Notes: generated by a model from the letters alone, not told the origin. A stretch of DNA of 64,000 nt from Streptomyces netropsis (GCF_014203545.1 NZ_JACHJG010000004.1:186001-250000); one strand, 5' to 3'; positions 27,365 to 37,721 are shown, numbered from the stretch's first letter. Numbers and translations are program-made.

Positions 27365-27578
27365 GTATGTCTCCCTGTTTGCAGGAATCGGACACAGGGA
27401 CGCATACCTCGCACACACCGGGCAGTAGCGGTTGTATCGGGTCATACAGTCGTACGGGGGGCGAATTGGGCCGGTCGTCGCAACGCGCTGCGCCAACCGG
27501 ACGCCCACGGCGGCGGGGAGCACCGGACGCCCCCGCTTAGCATGGTCCGGATCCATTTCAAGAACACAGGGAGCAACC

Positions 27579-28982
27579 ATGGGCCTCGGCGTGCGCTGGA
27601 CTCTGCACGGCGACGGGCGCACCCCCGCCCCCGGAGCGGTCGTCAGACCCGACGAACGGCTCTCGTGGCCCCGCACCGCAGGCCTCGGCGCGCAGCACGT
27701 CGTGGCGATGTTCGGAGCCTCGTTCGTCGCTCCCGTACTGATGGGCCTGGACCCCAACCTCGCCATCATGATGTCGGGCGTCGCCACGATCATCTTCCTG
27801 CTGGCGACCCGCGGCCGGGTGCCCAGCTACCTGGGCTGCAGCCTCTCCTTCGTCGGCGTCGCGGCCATCATCCGGGCGCAGGGCGGCGGCAGCGCGGCCG
27901 TCACCGGCGCGATCCTGGTGGTCGGCGCGGTGCTGTTCCTGAGCGGTCTCGCGGTGAAGAAGTTCGGCGCGCGGATCATCCACGCGGCGATGCCGCCGGT
28001 GGTGACCGGTGCCGTGGTGATGCTGATCGGGTTCAACCTCGCGCCGGTCACGGCGAGCACGTACTGGCCGCAGGACCAGTGGACGGCGCTGCTCACCATG
28101 CTCTTCACCGGTCTGGCCGTGGTGTGCCTGCGGGGCTTCTGGTCGCGCGTCGCGATCTTCCTCGGGCTGCTCTTCGGCTATGCCCTCTCCTGGGTCCTCG
28201 ACCGGGTCTTCGGGCAGATCCACTCGGTGCACGGCGGCCCGGAGGCCGTCGACCACTGGCGGCTCGACCTCTCGGGTGTCTCCAAGGCGGACTGGGTCGG
28301 CCTGCCCTCCTTCCACGCCCCGAGCTTCGGCTGGTCCGCGATCCTGGTGGCGCTGCCCGTCGTCATCGCCCTGATCGCGGAGAACGCCGGTCACGTCAAG
28401 GCGGTCGGCGAGATGACCGGCGACCCCCTGGACGACCAGCTGGGCACCGCCATCGCCGCGGACGGCGCGGCGACGATGCTCTCCACGGCGGTGGGCGGCC
28501 CGGCCAACACCACGTACTCCGAGAACATCGGCGTCATGGCGGCCACCCGCGTCTACTCCACCGCCGCCTACTGGGCCGCGGCCGGTTTCGCGCTGCTGTT
28601 CGGCCTGTGCCCGAAGTTCGGCGCGGTCGTCGCCGCCGTACCGGGCGGCGTGCTGGGCGGGATCACCGTCATTCTGTACGGCATGATCGGCCTGCTGGGC
28701 GCGCAGATCTGGGTGCACAACAAGGTGGACCTGCGCAATCCGCTGAATCTGGTGCCGGTCGCGGCGGGCGTCATCATCGGCGTCGGCGGGGTGAGCCTGA
28801 AGATCAGCGACAATTTCGAGCTGAGCGGCATCGCGCTCGGCACGATCGTCGTCATCACCGGCTACCACGTGCTGCGTGCCCTGGCGCCGGCGCACCTCAA
28901 GCAGCAGGAGCCGCTGCTGGATTCCGGTACGAGCGGCTACGACGGCACCACCGGCGAGGGGCCCGCGGGCCGCGCGGGCTGA
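27579..28982 (+). CDS. Uracil/xanthine permease (NCS2 family)
   Basis: A 467-residue membrane protein. The ATG at 27579 follows CAGGGAG; the longer frame from 27432 has no ribosome binding site. UraA/NCS2 features include the TAGLGAQHVVAMFGASFVAP opening helix, the VPSYLGCSLSFVGVAA half-helix region with TM3, ALIAENAGHVKAVGEMTG carrying the substrate-binding Glu, and the family signature segment GGPANTTYSENIGVMAATRVYS. A uracil-proton symporter is the best guess; xanthine or another nucleobase is possible. It is not linked here to the pyr operon, which is 23 kb away. The last 30 residues are a cytosolic Gly-rich tail. Confidence 0.92.
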   Translation: MGLGVRWTLHGDGRTPAPGAVVRPDERLSWPRTAGLGAQHVVAMFGASFVAPVLMGLDPNLAIMMSGVATIIFLLATRGRVPSYLGCSLSFVGVAAIIRAQGGGSAAVTGAILVVGAVLFLSGLAVKKFGARIIHAAMPPVVTGAVVMLIGFNLAPVTASTYWPQDQWTALLTMLFTGLAVVCLRGFWSRVAIFLGLLFGYALSWVLDRVFGQIHSVHGGPEAVDHWRLDLSGVSKADWVGLPSFHAPSFGWSAILVALPVVIALIAENAGHVKAVGEMTGDPLDDQLGTAIAADGAATMLSTAVGGPANTTYSENIGVMAATRVYSTAAYWAAAGFALLFGLCPKFGAVVAAVPGGVLGGITVILYGMIGLLGAQIWVHNKVDLRNPLNLVPVAAGVIIGVGGVSLKISDNFELSGIALGTIVVITGYHVLRALAPAHLKQQEPLLDSGTSGYDGTTGEGPAGRAG

Positions 28983-29079
28983 CGCCGCCACCCGCCCCCG
29001 GCCGGGGCCGTTCATCCGTTCCGGTACACCGCTCCTCCGCGTCCCCCTACGTTCCGTACACGCCTGTCACTCTGTGCGC

Positions 29080-29772
29080 ATGACGACGACGCGGGCGGAG
29101 CCGAACGTGCCCACCGGGATCGACGGGGTGCTGACGCGGATGCGGGAGCTTCAGGCGGCACTACCACCGGGTGACGGGGTGGCCGTCTTCAACCGGGTGT
29201 ACCTGTCGGTCACCGAGGAGATCGGCCGGCGCGTGACGACGGGCGCGTTCGGGAATCCGGTCGCGGCGGCGGAGCTGGACGTCCGCTTCGCCGGGCGGTA
29301 TCTGGCGGCGGTGGACCGCTGCTCCTCCGGTCGCCGGCCGCCCGCCTGCTGGCGGCCGCTGTTCCAGATGCGCGGCCACCCGGCCGTACGGCCCCTGCAG
29401 TTCGCGCTGGCGGGCATCAACGCCCACATCGGGCACGACCTGGCGCTCGCCCTCGCCGACACGTGCCGGATCCTGGGTGTCGAACCCCGCGCGCTGGAGG
29501 GCGACTTCGACCGGATCGGCGGGCTGCTCGTCGCCCTGGAGGAGCGGATCCGCGAGGAGCTGATGCCCGGCCCGGATCTGCTGGACGTCGCCGATCCGCT
29601 GACGCATCTGGTGGGCTCGTGGAGCCTGGAGGCCGCGCGGGACGCGGCGTGGGCGTCGTTCCGCGCGCTGTGGGCGGTGCGCGGACTGCCCGATCTGGCG
29701 GCGGAGTTCACCGACCGCGTCGACGCGAGCGTCGGCCTGGTGGGGCGCTGTCTGCTCACCCCGCTGGGGTGA
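29080..29772 (+). CDS. DUF5995 family protein
   Basis: A 230-residue protein from the ATG at 29080; the longer frame overlaps the permease gene. It is mostly helical. Recognisable family text is VFNRVYLSVTEEIGRRV, LDVRFAGRYLAAVDR, PPACWRPLFQMRGHPAVRPLQFALAGINAHIGHDLALALADTC and a C-terminal WSLEAARDAAWASFRALWAVR. The conserved NAHIGHDL block with two His and an Asp could bind a metal, but the function is unknown. It follows the permease by about 100 bp on the same strand and ends at a convergent terminator facing davB. Confidence 0.8.
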   Translation: MTTTRAEPNVPTGIDGVLTRMRELQAALPPGDGVAVFNRVYLSVTEEIGRRVTTGAFGNPVAAAELDVRFAGRYLAAVDRCSSGRRPPACWRPLFQMRGHPAVRPLQFALAGINAHIGHDLALALADTCRILGVEPRALEGDFDRIGGLLVALEERIREELMPGPDLLDVADPLTHLVGSWSLEAARDAAWASFRALWAVRGLPDLAAEFTDRVDASVGLVGRCLLTPLG

Positions 29773-29785
29773 GGCGGGAAGACCG

Positions 29786-29818
29786 AGGGCCCTGGAACCT
29801 CGGCGGTCCCAGGGCCCT
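29786..29818. terminator. Convergent terminator hairpin
   Basis: agggccctgg (29786-29795) pairs perfectly with ccagggccct (29809-29818). It lies in the 55-bp gap between the convergent DUF5995 and davB genes. Confidence 0.6.
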
Positions 29819-29827
29819 TCACCGGTC

Positions 29828-31549
29828 TCAGTCCTCCGGCAGTTCCACCGGAGCGATCTCGTCGTAGACGTCACCGGGGCCGGGGTTCGTGGCGTCCGTG
29901 CCGCCGCCGAAGAGGTTCATCACGCCCCACACCGCGTTGAGCGCGGTCTGCACCGCGCCCTCGGCCCAGCCGGCCGTCCAGGAGATGTCGTCGCCCGCGA
30001 GGAACAGGCCGCGCTTGTCCTCGGGGAGGCGGTCCTGCATGAAGTGGGTGAACAGACGCCGCTGGTAGCGGTAGTGGCCCGGCAGGTTGGCCTTGAACGC
30101 GCCCATGAAGTAGGGCTCGTTCTCCCAGGAGACGGTGACCGGGTTGCCGATGATGTGACGGCGGATGTCGACCTTGGGGTAGATCTCGCCCAGCGACTTG
30201 AGCATGACCTCCATGCGCTCGTTCGCCGAGAGCGGCAGCCACTTGAGGCTGTCGTCGCACCACGTGTACGACAGGCAGATGACGGCCGGCTTGTCCGGGC
30301 CGTCGTCCAGCAGGTACGTACCGCGGGTCATCCGGTCGGTGAGCGTCATCGACATGACGTCCCGGCCGGTCTCCTCGTCCTTGTCCAGCCAGAACGGCCG
30401 GTCCACGGGAACGAACAGCTTGGACGACTCCATGTAGTGGGTGCGCTCCATCGCCGTCCAGTGGTCGATGGGGAAGAGCGAGTCGTCGCACTCGATCTTC
30501 GACAGCAGCATCCAGGACTGCGCGGTGAAGACGGCGGCGCGGTAGGTGCTGATGTCGCCGGTCGCGTCGGTGACCGTGATGCGGTTGCCGGCCGTGCGGT
30601 GCAGCCGGGTCACGGCGGGGCGGGGCTCGCCGTTGTGCAGGGAGGAGAGCGAGGTGCCCTGCGCCCAGTGGACGATCTTCTCGGGCTCGCGCTCCCAGAG
30701 GCGCAGCGGCAGCTGCTGCGAGCCGCCGACGATGCCGCGGTGGTGGTCGTCGGCCTCGGTGTAGACGACGCGCAGGATCTCCAGGATGGAGTTGGGGAAG
30801 TCGGTGTCCCAACCGCCCGTACCGAAGCCGACCTGGCCGAAGATCTCGCGGTGCTTGAAGGACTTGAAGGCCTCGGACTCGCAGAGGAAGCCGTAGAAGG
30901 TCTGGTTGTCGAGCTTCTCGACGAGCTTCGCCCAGATCTCACGGATGCGCGGCACGTCGCGCTCGCGCATGGCCTGGTTCATGTCGGAGAAGTCCGCACC
31001 CTCCTCCAGGCAGGCGTTCCACGCGTTCATCACGTCGCGGTAGACCTGCGGCAGGTCGTCGACGGTGACGGCGTAGTGGGACTCGCCCTTGAGGTCGACG
31101 ACCGTGGAGGGGGTCTCGGGCGCGAGCGGGTTGGGGAACGGCTTGGTCTCCAGCCCGACGAGGTCGATGTAGTGCTGGAAGGCGGTGGAGGACGGCGGGA
31201 AGCGCATGGCGCCCATCTCCGCGGTCAGCGGCCCGCTGTCGCCCTCGGCGTCACAGCCCTCGAAACCGACCGTCCGCAGCCGCCCGCCGATCTGGTCCGC
31301 CTCGTAGACGACGGGCTTGAGGCCCATCTTCATCAGCTCGTACGCGGCGATGATGCCGGACAGCCCGCCGCCGATGACGGCGACCTCGCTGCCGTGCTCG
31401 GTCGCCGGTATCTGGCCGAGGCCCGCCGGGTGGGCGAGGTAGTCGTCGTAGGCGTACGGGAAGTCCGGGCCGAACATGGTGATCGGCGGCGCGGCCTGGG
31501 CCTCGGCGTGCTGCTCGTCGTGGACGGCGGTGGGCACCGTGGACGTCAT
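29828..31549 (-). CDS. davB: FAD-dependent amino acid 2-monooxygenase, lysine 2-monooxygenase (DavB)-like
   Basis: A 573-residue flavoprotein of the amine oxidase family. ITMFGPDFPYAYDDYLAHPAGLG precedes the dinucleotide-binding VAVIGGGLSGIIAAYE (Gly at 60, 62 and 65) and the ADQIGGRLR loop. LFLAGDDISWTAGWAEGAVQTALNAVWG closes the FAD site. The N-terminal block, the QVGFGTGGWDTDFPNSILEI segment and the NPGPGDVYDEI tail closely match what I remember of Pseudomonas putida DavB, which converts L-lysine to 5-aminovaleramide. The downstream partner in that pathway, an amidase of matching type, is the adjacent gene. A tryptophan or phenylalanine 2-monooxygenase is the alternative. It lies 86 bp after davA. 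Confidence 0.78.
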   Translation of the reverse strand: MTSTVPTAVHDEQHAEAQAAPPITMFGPDFPYAYDDYLAHPAGLGQIPATEHGSEVAVIGGGLSGIIAAYELMKMGLKPVVYEADQIGGRLRTVGFEGCDAEGDSGPLTAEMGAMRFPPSSTAFQHYIDLVGLETKPFPNPLAPETPSTVVDLKGESHYAVTVDDLPQVYRDVMNAWNACLEEGADFSDMNQAMRERDVPRIREIWAKLVEKLDNQTFYGFLCESEAFKSFKHREIFGQVGFGTGGWDTDFPNSILEILRVVYTEADDHHRGIVGGSQQLPLRLWEREPEKIVHWAQGTSLSSLHNGEPRPAVTRLHRTAGNRITVTDATGDISTYRAAVFTAQSWMLLSKIECDDSLFPIDHWTAMERTHYMESSKLFVPVDRPFWLDKDEETGRDVMSMTLTDRMTRGTYLLDDGPDKPAVICLSYTWCDDSLKWLPLSANERMEVMLKSLGEIYPKVDIRRHIIGNPVTVSWENEPYFMGAFKANLPGHYRYQRRLFTHFMQDRLPEDKRGLFLAGDDISWTAGWAEGAVQTALNAVWGVMNLFGGGTDATNPGPGDVYDEIAPVELPED

Positions 31550-31635
31550 CGGCGGGACTCCTACTGGCAGGGGGTGTGGGAGGACTGGGGGAAGAGCTGG
31601 GGGGGTCTGAGGTGACGGACCGGGGCCGGACCGGC

Positions 31636-32445
31636 TCAGGTGAGCCGTCCGTACAGCTCGGGGCGGCGGTCGCTCAGATAGGTGTTCTCCGCGCGGGAGG
31701 CCTTGAGCAGTGCGGGGTCGACGTCGGCCACGATCAGGTCCTCGTCGGCCCCCGCCCGTGCCCGTACCGTCCCGTCGGGGGCGGCGAGGCAGCTGAGACC
31801 GGCGAAGGAGAAGTCGCCCTCGGTGCCGCAGCGGTTGGCGTAGGCGATGTAGAGCTGGCTCTCCCAGGCGCGGGCCGGGACGATCGTCTGGGGGACGATC
31901 TCGTACGGGCGCATCAGCGCGGTCGGGGTGAGCAGCAGCTCGGTGCCGGCCAGCGCGTGGGCCCGGACGGGCTCGGGGAACTCGACGTCGTAGCAGATCA
32001 GCAGGCCGAGGCGGAGGCCCTCGAAGTCGGCCTGGACGACGGGCTCGTCGCCGGGCCGGAAAGAGGTGGTCTCGAAGTCACCGAAGAGGTGGGTCTTGCG
32101 GTAGTTGGCGAGGCGCTCGCCGTCCGGCCCGATGAGCTGGAGGGAGTTGAAGATCGCCGCCGGGTCGGCGCCGTCGCGCTCGGGGTAGCCGTAGCCGATG
32201 GCCAGGCCGTGCTCGGTGGCGATGCGCGCGACGGCCCGGGCGCCGGGGCCGTCGGCGGGCTCGGCGAGATCGCGGACCGCGTCGCCGAGGGCGTACCCGG
32301 TGAGGTACAGCTCATTGGTGAGCAGCAGCCGGGCGCCGGCGGCCGCGGCGCGGCGGGCGGCGCCGGCCAGGGCGTCGAGGCTGTCGGCGGTGGAGGTGGG
32401 AACGCCGCTGGGGCCTTGGTACAGCGCGATACGCAGCGGCGTCAT
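31636..32445 (-). CDS. davA: Nitrilase-superfamily amidase, 5-aminovaleramidase (DavA)-like
   Basis: A 269-residue carbon-nitrogen hydrolase with the full Glu-Lys-Cys triad: Glu45 in LLTNELYLTGY, Lys117 in NYRKTHLFGD and Cys151 in GLLICYDVEFPE. The start RIALYQG, YGYPERDG and LLTPTALMRPYE text is close to the DavA group, which hydrolyses 5-aminovaleramide to 5-aminovalerate and ammonia in lysine catabolism. Pairing with the neighbouring lysine monooxygenase-like gene supports this. It heads the davA-davB pair. Its upstream region carries three copies of CGTTGCGC. The later steps (davT/davD-type aminotransferase and dehydrogenase) are not in the window. Confidence 0.78.
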   Translation of the reverse strand: MTPLRIALYQGPSGVPTSTADSLDALAGAARRAAAAGARLLLTNELYLTGYALGDAVRDLAEPADGPGARAVARIATEHGLAIGYGYPERDGADPAAIFNSLQLIGPDGERLANYRKTHLFGDFETTSFRPGDEPVVQADFEGLRLGLLICYDVEFPEPVRAHALAGTELLLTPTALMRPYEIVPQTIVPARAWESQLYIAYANRCGTEGDFSFAGLSCLAAPDGTVRARAGADEDLIVADVDPALLKASRAENTYLSDRRPELYGRLT

Positions 32446-32565
32446 GCGTCCTCTTCAGCCGATGGGGCGGGTGTGGCGAACAGCCATGTCAAACAGGTAT
32501 TCGTCAGACATTCATCAAGACGCTCTGACGGTACGGGTCGCTCTCTCGACCGGACAAGGCGCGAC

Positions 32566-32626
32566 CGTTGCGCACCGACGGACGATTCGTTGCGCGTTGA
32601 CCGCCCTTCGCGCCGATTCGTTGCGC
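32566..32626 (-). promoter_or_regulatory. Three-copy CGTTGCGC array upstream of davA
   Basis: CGTTGCGC occurs at 32566-32573, 32588-32595 and 32619-32626. The last two are part of a perfect 14-bp direct repeat (cgattcgttgcgcg). Spacings of 22 and 31 bp put the sites near whole helical turns. A matching array lies upstream of the amino acid permease gene. It is a candidate operator for the adjacent Lrp/AsnC or LysR regulator. Confidence 0.6.
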
Positions 32627-32703
32627 GGGGCGACCGGAGGTTGATCGACAACGCGCCGAGGTGACTCACCGGTAGCTTCCGGCCCCGGCGGGTGAGGTCC
32701 CGC

Positions 32704-33678
32704 TCAGGTCCGGGGAACGTCGGAGCCGGCCGGCCGGCCGAACCCCGTCACCGCGTCGCGCACCAGGCCGCGCAGCCACCGGTGGCCGCCGTCCGCCTCG
32801 TGCCGCGGGTGCCAGGCCATGGAGATCTCCAGCGGCGGCAGCTCCAGCGGGATCTCGAAGGTCCCCAGGCCCAGGGCGGCCGCGGCCGGTGCGCCGAGCC
32901 GCTCGGAGACGATGCCGACGGCGTCGGTGCCGGTGAGGACGTGCAGCGCCGCACCGAAGGTGGGAACGGTGCCGAGGACACGGCGACGCAGCCCGTGGGC
33001 GGCCAGGGCGTCGTCGATCGGACCGGACAGCCTGCCGCGCCGGGAGTCCAGCAGATGGCTCGCGGCGGCGAAGCGGCGCAGCGTCACGGTCCCGTCCAGC
33101 AGCGGGTGGCCGGCCCGGGCGACGCCGACCATGCGGTCCTCGATCAGCGGCTCGACGCGGACCTCCGGTTCGTCGCGGTCGACGACCCCGATCTCCAGGT
33201 CGACGGCCCCGTCGCGCAGGGGTGCCACGCCGGTGGGTCCCTCGGCGAGGAAGCGCAGGGTGACGCCGGGGGCCTCGCGGGCCACCCGGTCGAGCAGTGC
33301 GGCGCCGAAGGCCAGCACGTTGCTGTCGTGGGCGCTGAGGGTGAAGGTGCGGACGAGGCCGGAGGGGTCGGCGGGCTCCTCGGCCGCGAAGAGCGAGCGG
33401 GCGTCCTCGAGCAGCCGGCGGACCCGGTCGCGCATGGCGAGGGCGCGCGGGGTGGGGACCATGCGCTGTCCGGCGCGGACGAGCACGGGGTCGCCGAGGG
33501 CCCGGCGGATCCGGCCGAGGGTGCGGCTCATGGCGGGGCCGGACAGGCCGAGCCGGTCGGCGGCCGCGGTGACGGATTCCTCGGCGAGCAGGGCGTCGAG
33601 GGCCACGAACAGATTGAGGTCGATTCTCGACAGGTTCCCCGCGGCCTGCGGTCCGCTCGCACCGGACTCGTCGCTCAT
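32704..33678 (-). CDS. LysR family transcriptional regulator
   Basis: A 324-residue regulator. The N-terminal winged helix-turn-helix is at about 18-78: DLNLFVALDALLAEESVTAAADRLGLSGPAMSRTLGRIRRALGDPVLVR. It is followed by a linker helix and a substrate-binding domain (about 105-310). It belongs to the NodD/PcpR-like branch with the DLNLFVAL opening. It lies in the davBA neighbourhood on the same strand, between davA and the Lrp gene, so it may control lysine or related amide catabolism; that is inference. The effector is unknown. It ends 258 bp before davA. Confidence 0.9.
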   Translation of the reverse strand: MSDESGASGPQAAGNLSRIDLNLFVALDALLAEESVTAAADRLGLSGPAMSRTLGRIRRALGDPVLVRAGQRMVPTPRALAMRDRVRRLLEDARSLFAAEEPADPSGLVRTFTLSAHDSNVLAFGAALLDRVAREAPGVTLRFLAEGPTGVAPLRDGAVDLEIGVVDRDEPEVRVEPLIEDRMVGVARAGHPLLDGTVTLRRFAAASHLLDSRRGRLSGPIDDALAAHGLRRRVLGTVPTFGAALHVLTGTDAVGIVSERLGAPAAAALGLGTFEIPLELPPLEISMAWHPRHEADGGHRWLRGLVRDAVTGFGRPAGSDVPRT

Positions 33679-33733
33679 GCCGCGAGCACCGGCCGCGTGC
33701 CGTGCGCGGGGAGGCGGTCCGTGGCGGGCCCGC

Positions 33734-34189
33734 TCAGGAGGGCGCGCCGGAGCTGAAGCGGCGCAGCAGCGGGGAGAGCACCAGCACCGACTTGGTGCGT
33801 TCGACGAACGGCTCCCCCGCGATGCGCTCCAGCACCCGCTCGAAGTGGCGCATGTCGGAGGCGAAGACCTGGACGATGGCGTCCGCCTCGCCGGTGACGG
33901 TCGAGGCGGACGCCACCTCCGGGTAGCGCGACAGGCCGCGGTGGATCGCCTCGGGTGAGGTGTTCCGGCGGCAGTAGATCTCGATGAAGCCCTCGGTCTC
34001 CCAGCCGAGCGCCGCCGGGTCCACCCGGACGGTGAACCCGGTGATGGCGCCCTCGGCGCGCAGCCTGTCCACGCGCCGCTTGACGGCGGGCGCGGACAGG
34101 CCGACCTCGGTGCCGATGTCGGCGTAGGAGCGCCGGGCGTCCTCGGCGAGGGCGTGGACGATGCGTTCGTCGAGATCGTTCAGTCGCAC
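33734..34189 (-). CDS. Lrp/AsnC family transcriptional regulator
   Basis: A 151-residue regulator. The N-terminal HTH is LNDLDERIVHALAEDARRSYADIGTEVGLSAPAVKRRVDRLRAEGAI, followed by a RAM/ligand domain (about 65-140) containing TVTGEADAIVQVFASDMRHFERVLERIAG. The start lies 10 bp downstream of the amino acid permease stop, so the two are almost certainly cotranscribed. Lrp-type proteins form octamers and bind arrays of phased sites, which fits the CGTTGCGC arrays upstream of both the permease and davA. The ligand is probably an amino acid, possibly lysine, by context only. Confidence 0.92.
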   Translation of the reverse strand: MRLNDLDERIVHALAEDARRSYADIGTEVGLSAPAVKRRVDRLRAEGAITGFTVRVDPAALGWETEGFIEIYCRRNTSPEAIHRGLSRYPEVASASTVTGEADAIVQVFASDMRHFERVLERIAGEPFVERTKSVLVLSPLLRRFSSGAPS

Positions 34190-34199
34190 TGCGGGTGGA

Positions 34200-35738
34200 T
34201 CACTTCTCTAGGGTTACCTGCGTTTCCTCCAGGGCGAGCCGCGAGCGGCTCTTCCCGTACAGGAAGTAGATCACGAGTCCGACGGCCATCCAGCCGCCGA
34301 ACCACTGCCAGGTGATGCCGGGCAGGTTCAGCATCATGTACACGCAGAAGCCGAAGCCGATGGCCGGGAAGACCGGGGCGAGCGGAATCCGGAGCGAGCC
34401 GAGCTGAATGCTGACTCCGAACAGCGGCACCTTGAAGCTGCGCTTCATGTCCGGGCGGGTGAAGAACAGCACGATGACGGCGATGTTCACGAGGCCGAAG
34501 GCGAAGAGCGTGCCGATGCTGGTGGCGTTGGCGAGCTCGCCCAGCGGCACGGCCGCGGCGAGGAGACCGCAGAACACCGAGACGATCACGGTGTTGGCGC
34601 GCGGCACGCCGGTCTTCTCGTGGACCTTGGAGAAGGTCTTGGGCACCAGCCCGTCGCGGGACATCGCGAAGAGGATGCGGGTCTGGCCGTAGAGCACGGT
34701 CAGCACGACGCTCGCGATGGCGATGACGGCACCGGCGGCGAGGAGCACGGCCCAGAAGCTCTGACCGGTGACGTCCTTCATGATCCCGGCGAGTGCGGCC
34801 TCGGAGCCCTCGAAGTCGCCCCACGGCATGGCGCCGACGGCCACCGCCGCGACGAGCACGTAGATCGCGGTCACGATGAGCAGCGACAGCATGATCGCCT
34901 TGGGCAGGTCCTTCTTCGGGTCCTTGGCCTCCTCGCCCGCCGTGGAGGCGGCGTCGAAGCCGATGTAGGAGAAGAACAGGCTGGCGCCGGCGGCGGAGAC
35001 GCCACCGAGGCCGAGCGGCATGAAGGGCTTGTAGTTGCCGGCGCGGATGCCCATGAAGGCGACGGCGCAGAAGAGCAGCAGGGCCACGATCTTCACGCCG
35101 ACCATGATGGTGTTGGCGCGGGCGCTCTCCTTGGCGCCGCCGAGCAGGAAGGCCATGCACAGCAGCACGACGAGCAGCGCGGGCAGGTTGAACCAGCCGC
35201 CGCCCTCACCGGGCGGGTTGGACAGCGCGGCGGGGATCGTCACGCCGATCGTGCCGTCCAGCAGCTCGTTGAGGTACTCGCCCCAGCCGACCGCGACGGC
35301 CGCGACCGAGACGCCGTACTCCAGGATCAGGCACCAGCCGCAGACCCAGGCGATGATCTCGCCGAGGGTCGCGTAGGCGTAGGAGTACGAGGAGCCGGAG
35401 ACCGGGATGGTGCCGGCCAGCTCCGCGTAGGACAGGGCCGAGAAGAGCGCGGTGAGGCCGGCGAGGATGAACGACACGACCACGGCCGGGCCGGCCTTCG
35501 GTACGGCCTCGCCGAGCACCACGAAGATGCCGGTGCCGAGGGTGGCACCGATGCTGATCATCGTCAGCTGCCACATGCCGAGCGACCGGCGCAGCGAACC
35601 GCCCTCGCCCTGGCCACCCTCGGCCACGAGCCGCTCGACGGGCTTGCGCCGCATCAGACGGGCGCCGAGACCGGCGGTGGGCCGCGGGGACGACTGGTCG
35701 TCGCCGGTGGCGGGTGGCGCTGTGCCCTGGTCCAACAC
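34200..35738 (-). CDS. APC family amino acid permease (CAT type)
   Basis: A 512-residue protein with about 12-13 helices. I chose the GTG at 35738, which has GGAG seven bases upstream; the open frame continues to 36194 without support. After a cytosolic N-terminus with RRSLGMWQLTMISIGATLGTGIFVVLGEA (the consensus APC opening), it has ELAGTIPVSGSSYSYAYATLGE and FFSYIGFDAASTAGEEAKDPKKDLPKAI, the CAT-family hallmark. CAT-type proteins often carry cationic amino acids, which fits the lysine-catabolism reading of the neighbouring davBA genes. It is followed at once by the Lrp gene. A likely promoter with a repeat array lies about 140-240 bp upstream. Confidence 0.9.
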   Translation of the reverse strand: MLDQGTAPPATGDDQSSPRPTAGLGARLMRRKPVERLVAEGGQGEGGSLRRSLGMWQLTMISIGATLGTGIFVVLGEAVPKAGPAVVVSFILAGLTALFSALSYAELAGTIPVSGSSYSYAYATLGEIIAWVCGWCLILEYGVSVAAVAVGWGEYLNELLDGTIGVTIPAALSNPPGEGGGWFNLPALLVVLLCMAFLLGGAKESARANTIMVGVKIVALLLFCAVAFMGIRAGNYKPFMPLGLGGVSAAGASLFFSYIGFDAASTAGEEAKDPKKDLPKAIMLSLLIVTAIYVLVAAVAVGAMPWGDFEGSEAALAGIMKDVTGQSFWAVLLAAGAVIAIASVVLTVLYGQTRILFAMSRDGLVPKTFSKVHEKTGVPRANTVIVSVFCGLLAAAVPLGELANATSIGTLFAFGLVNIAVIVLFFTRPDMKRSFKVPLFGVSIQLGSLRIPLAPVFPAIGFGFCVYMMLNLPGITWQWFGGWMAVGLVIYFLYGKSRSRLALEETQVTLEK

Positions 35739-35880
35739 TGGGTGGCTCCGTTCATCGTGCCGGTCGAGGGCAGGGGCCGACGGCGGGCCACTCGGGGGGT
35801 GCGGACACGACGAAGCCGATGTCCGGAAAACGAGGGGGACCGCCGAGCAAGCGGTACCCGCCACTCCACGTACAGCGCAG

Positions 35881-35977
35881 ACCCTACGAGGTGGGTGCCT
35901 GCGCTCGTAATGCACCATCCTTGCGTATGCGCGTACGAACGTTGCGCGCGGGGGCCCGGAATGGGTGATCGTTGCAC
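35881..35977 (-). promoter_or_regulatory. Permease promoter with a CGTTGCGC-like array
   Basis: TAGGGT (minus strand, 35886-35881) matches a -10 box, with TTACGA 18 bp upstream as a weak -35. Further upstream are CCTTGCGT (35919-35926), CGTTGCGC (35940-35947) and CGTTGCAC (35970-35977), spaced 21 and 30 bp, almost the same layout as upstream of davA. A shared regulator is likely. The rest of the 498-bp gap shows a terminator at its right end and nothing else. Confidence 0.55.
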
Positions 35978-36150
35978 GCCTCATCATGAATCGGTACATG
36001 TCGCCGCCCGGCGGCCGCGCGGGAGGAACCTGCGGGAACCTCCCGTTCCGAGCTGTTCGGCGGGGGTTCGGAAGATATTCACGGGGCATGGGCGGACATT
36101 CGCGCGGCATAAAAACGGCAGGAAGGACGCGGGGAGGACGGGGAAAAGCC

Positions 36151-36182
36151 GAAGGGGCGCGGCCGGAAGGCCGCGCCCCTTC
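36151..36182 (-). terminator. guaB1 terminator
   Basis: gaaggggcgcggcc and ggccgcgccccttc form a perfect 14-bp stem with a ggaa loop. It lies 55 bp past the guaB1 stop and is followed on the minus strand by a short T-rich stretch (gcttttcc). Confidence 0.8.
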
Positions 36183-36236
36183 GGGAACGCTCACGCGGTC
36201 GGCCCTCCGGCCGTCCGCGTAAATGTTCTCTGATCG

Positions 36237-37721
<1,485 letters not shown>

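Noticed and set aside
26531..29083. An 850-residue plus-strand frame rich in Val and Ala repeats
   Set aside because: Its first part is the complement of the histidine-rich repeat gene and the rest a shadow of the uracil permease.
29828..32445. Indole-3-acetamide (auxin) pathway, IaaM plus amidase
   Set aside because: IaaH is an amidase-signature enzyme, whereas this partner is a nitrilase-fold amidase like DavA, and the flavoprotein text looks closer to lysine monooxygenase. It is kept only as an alternative substrate reading.
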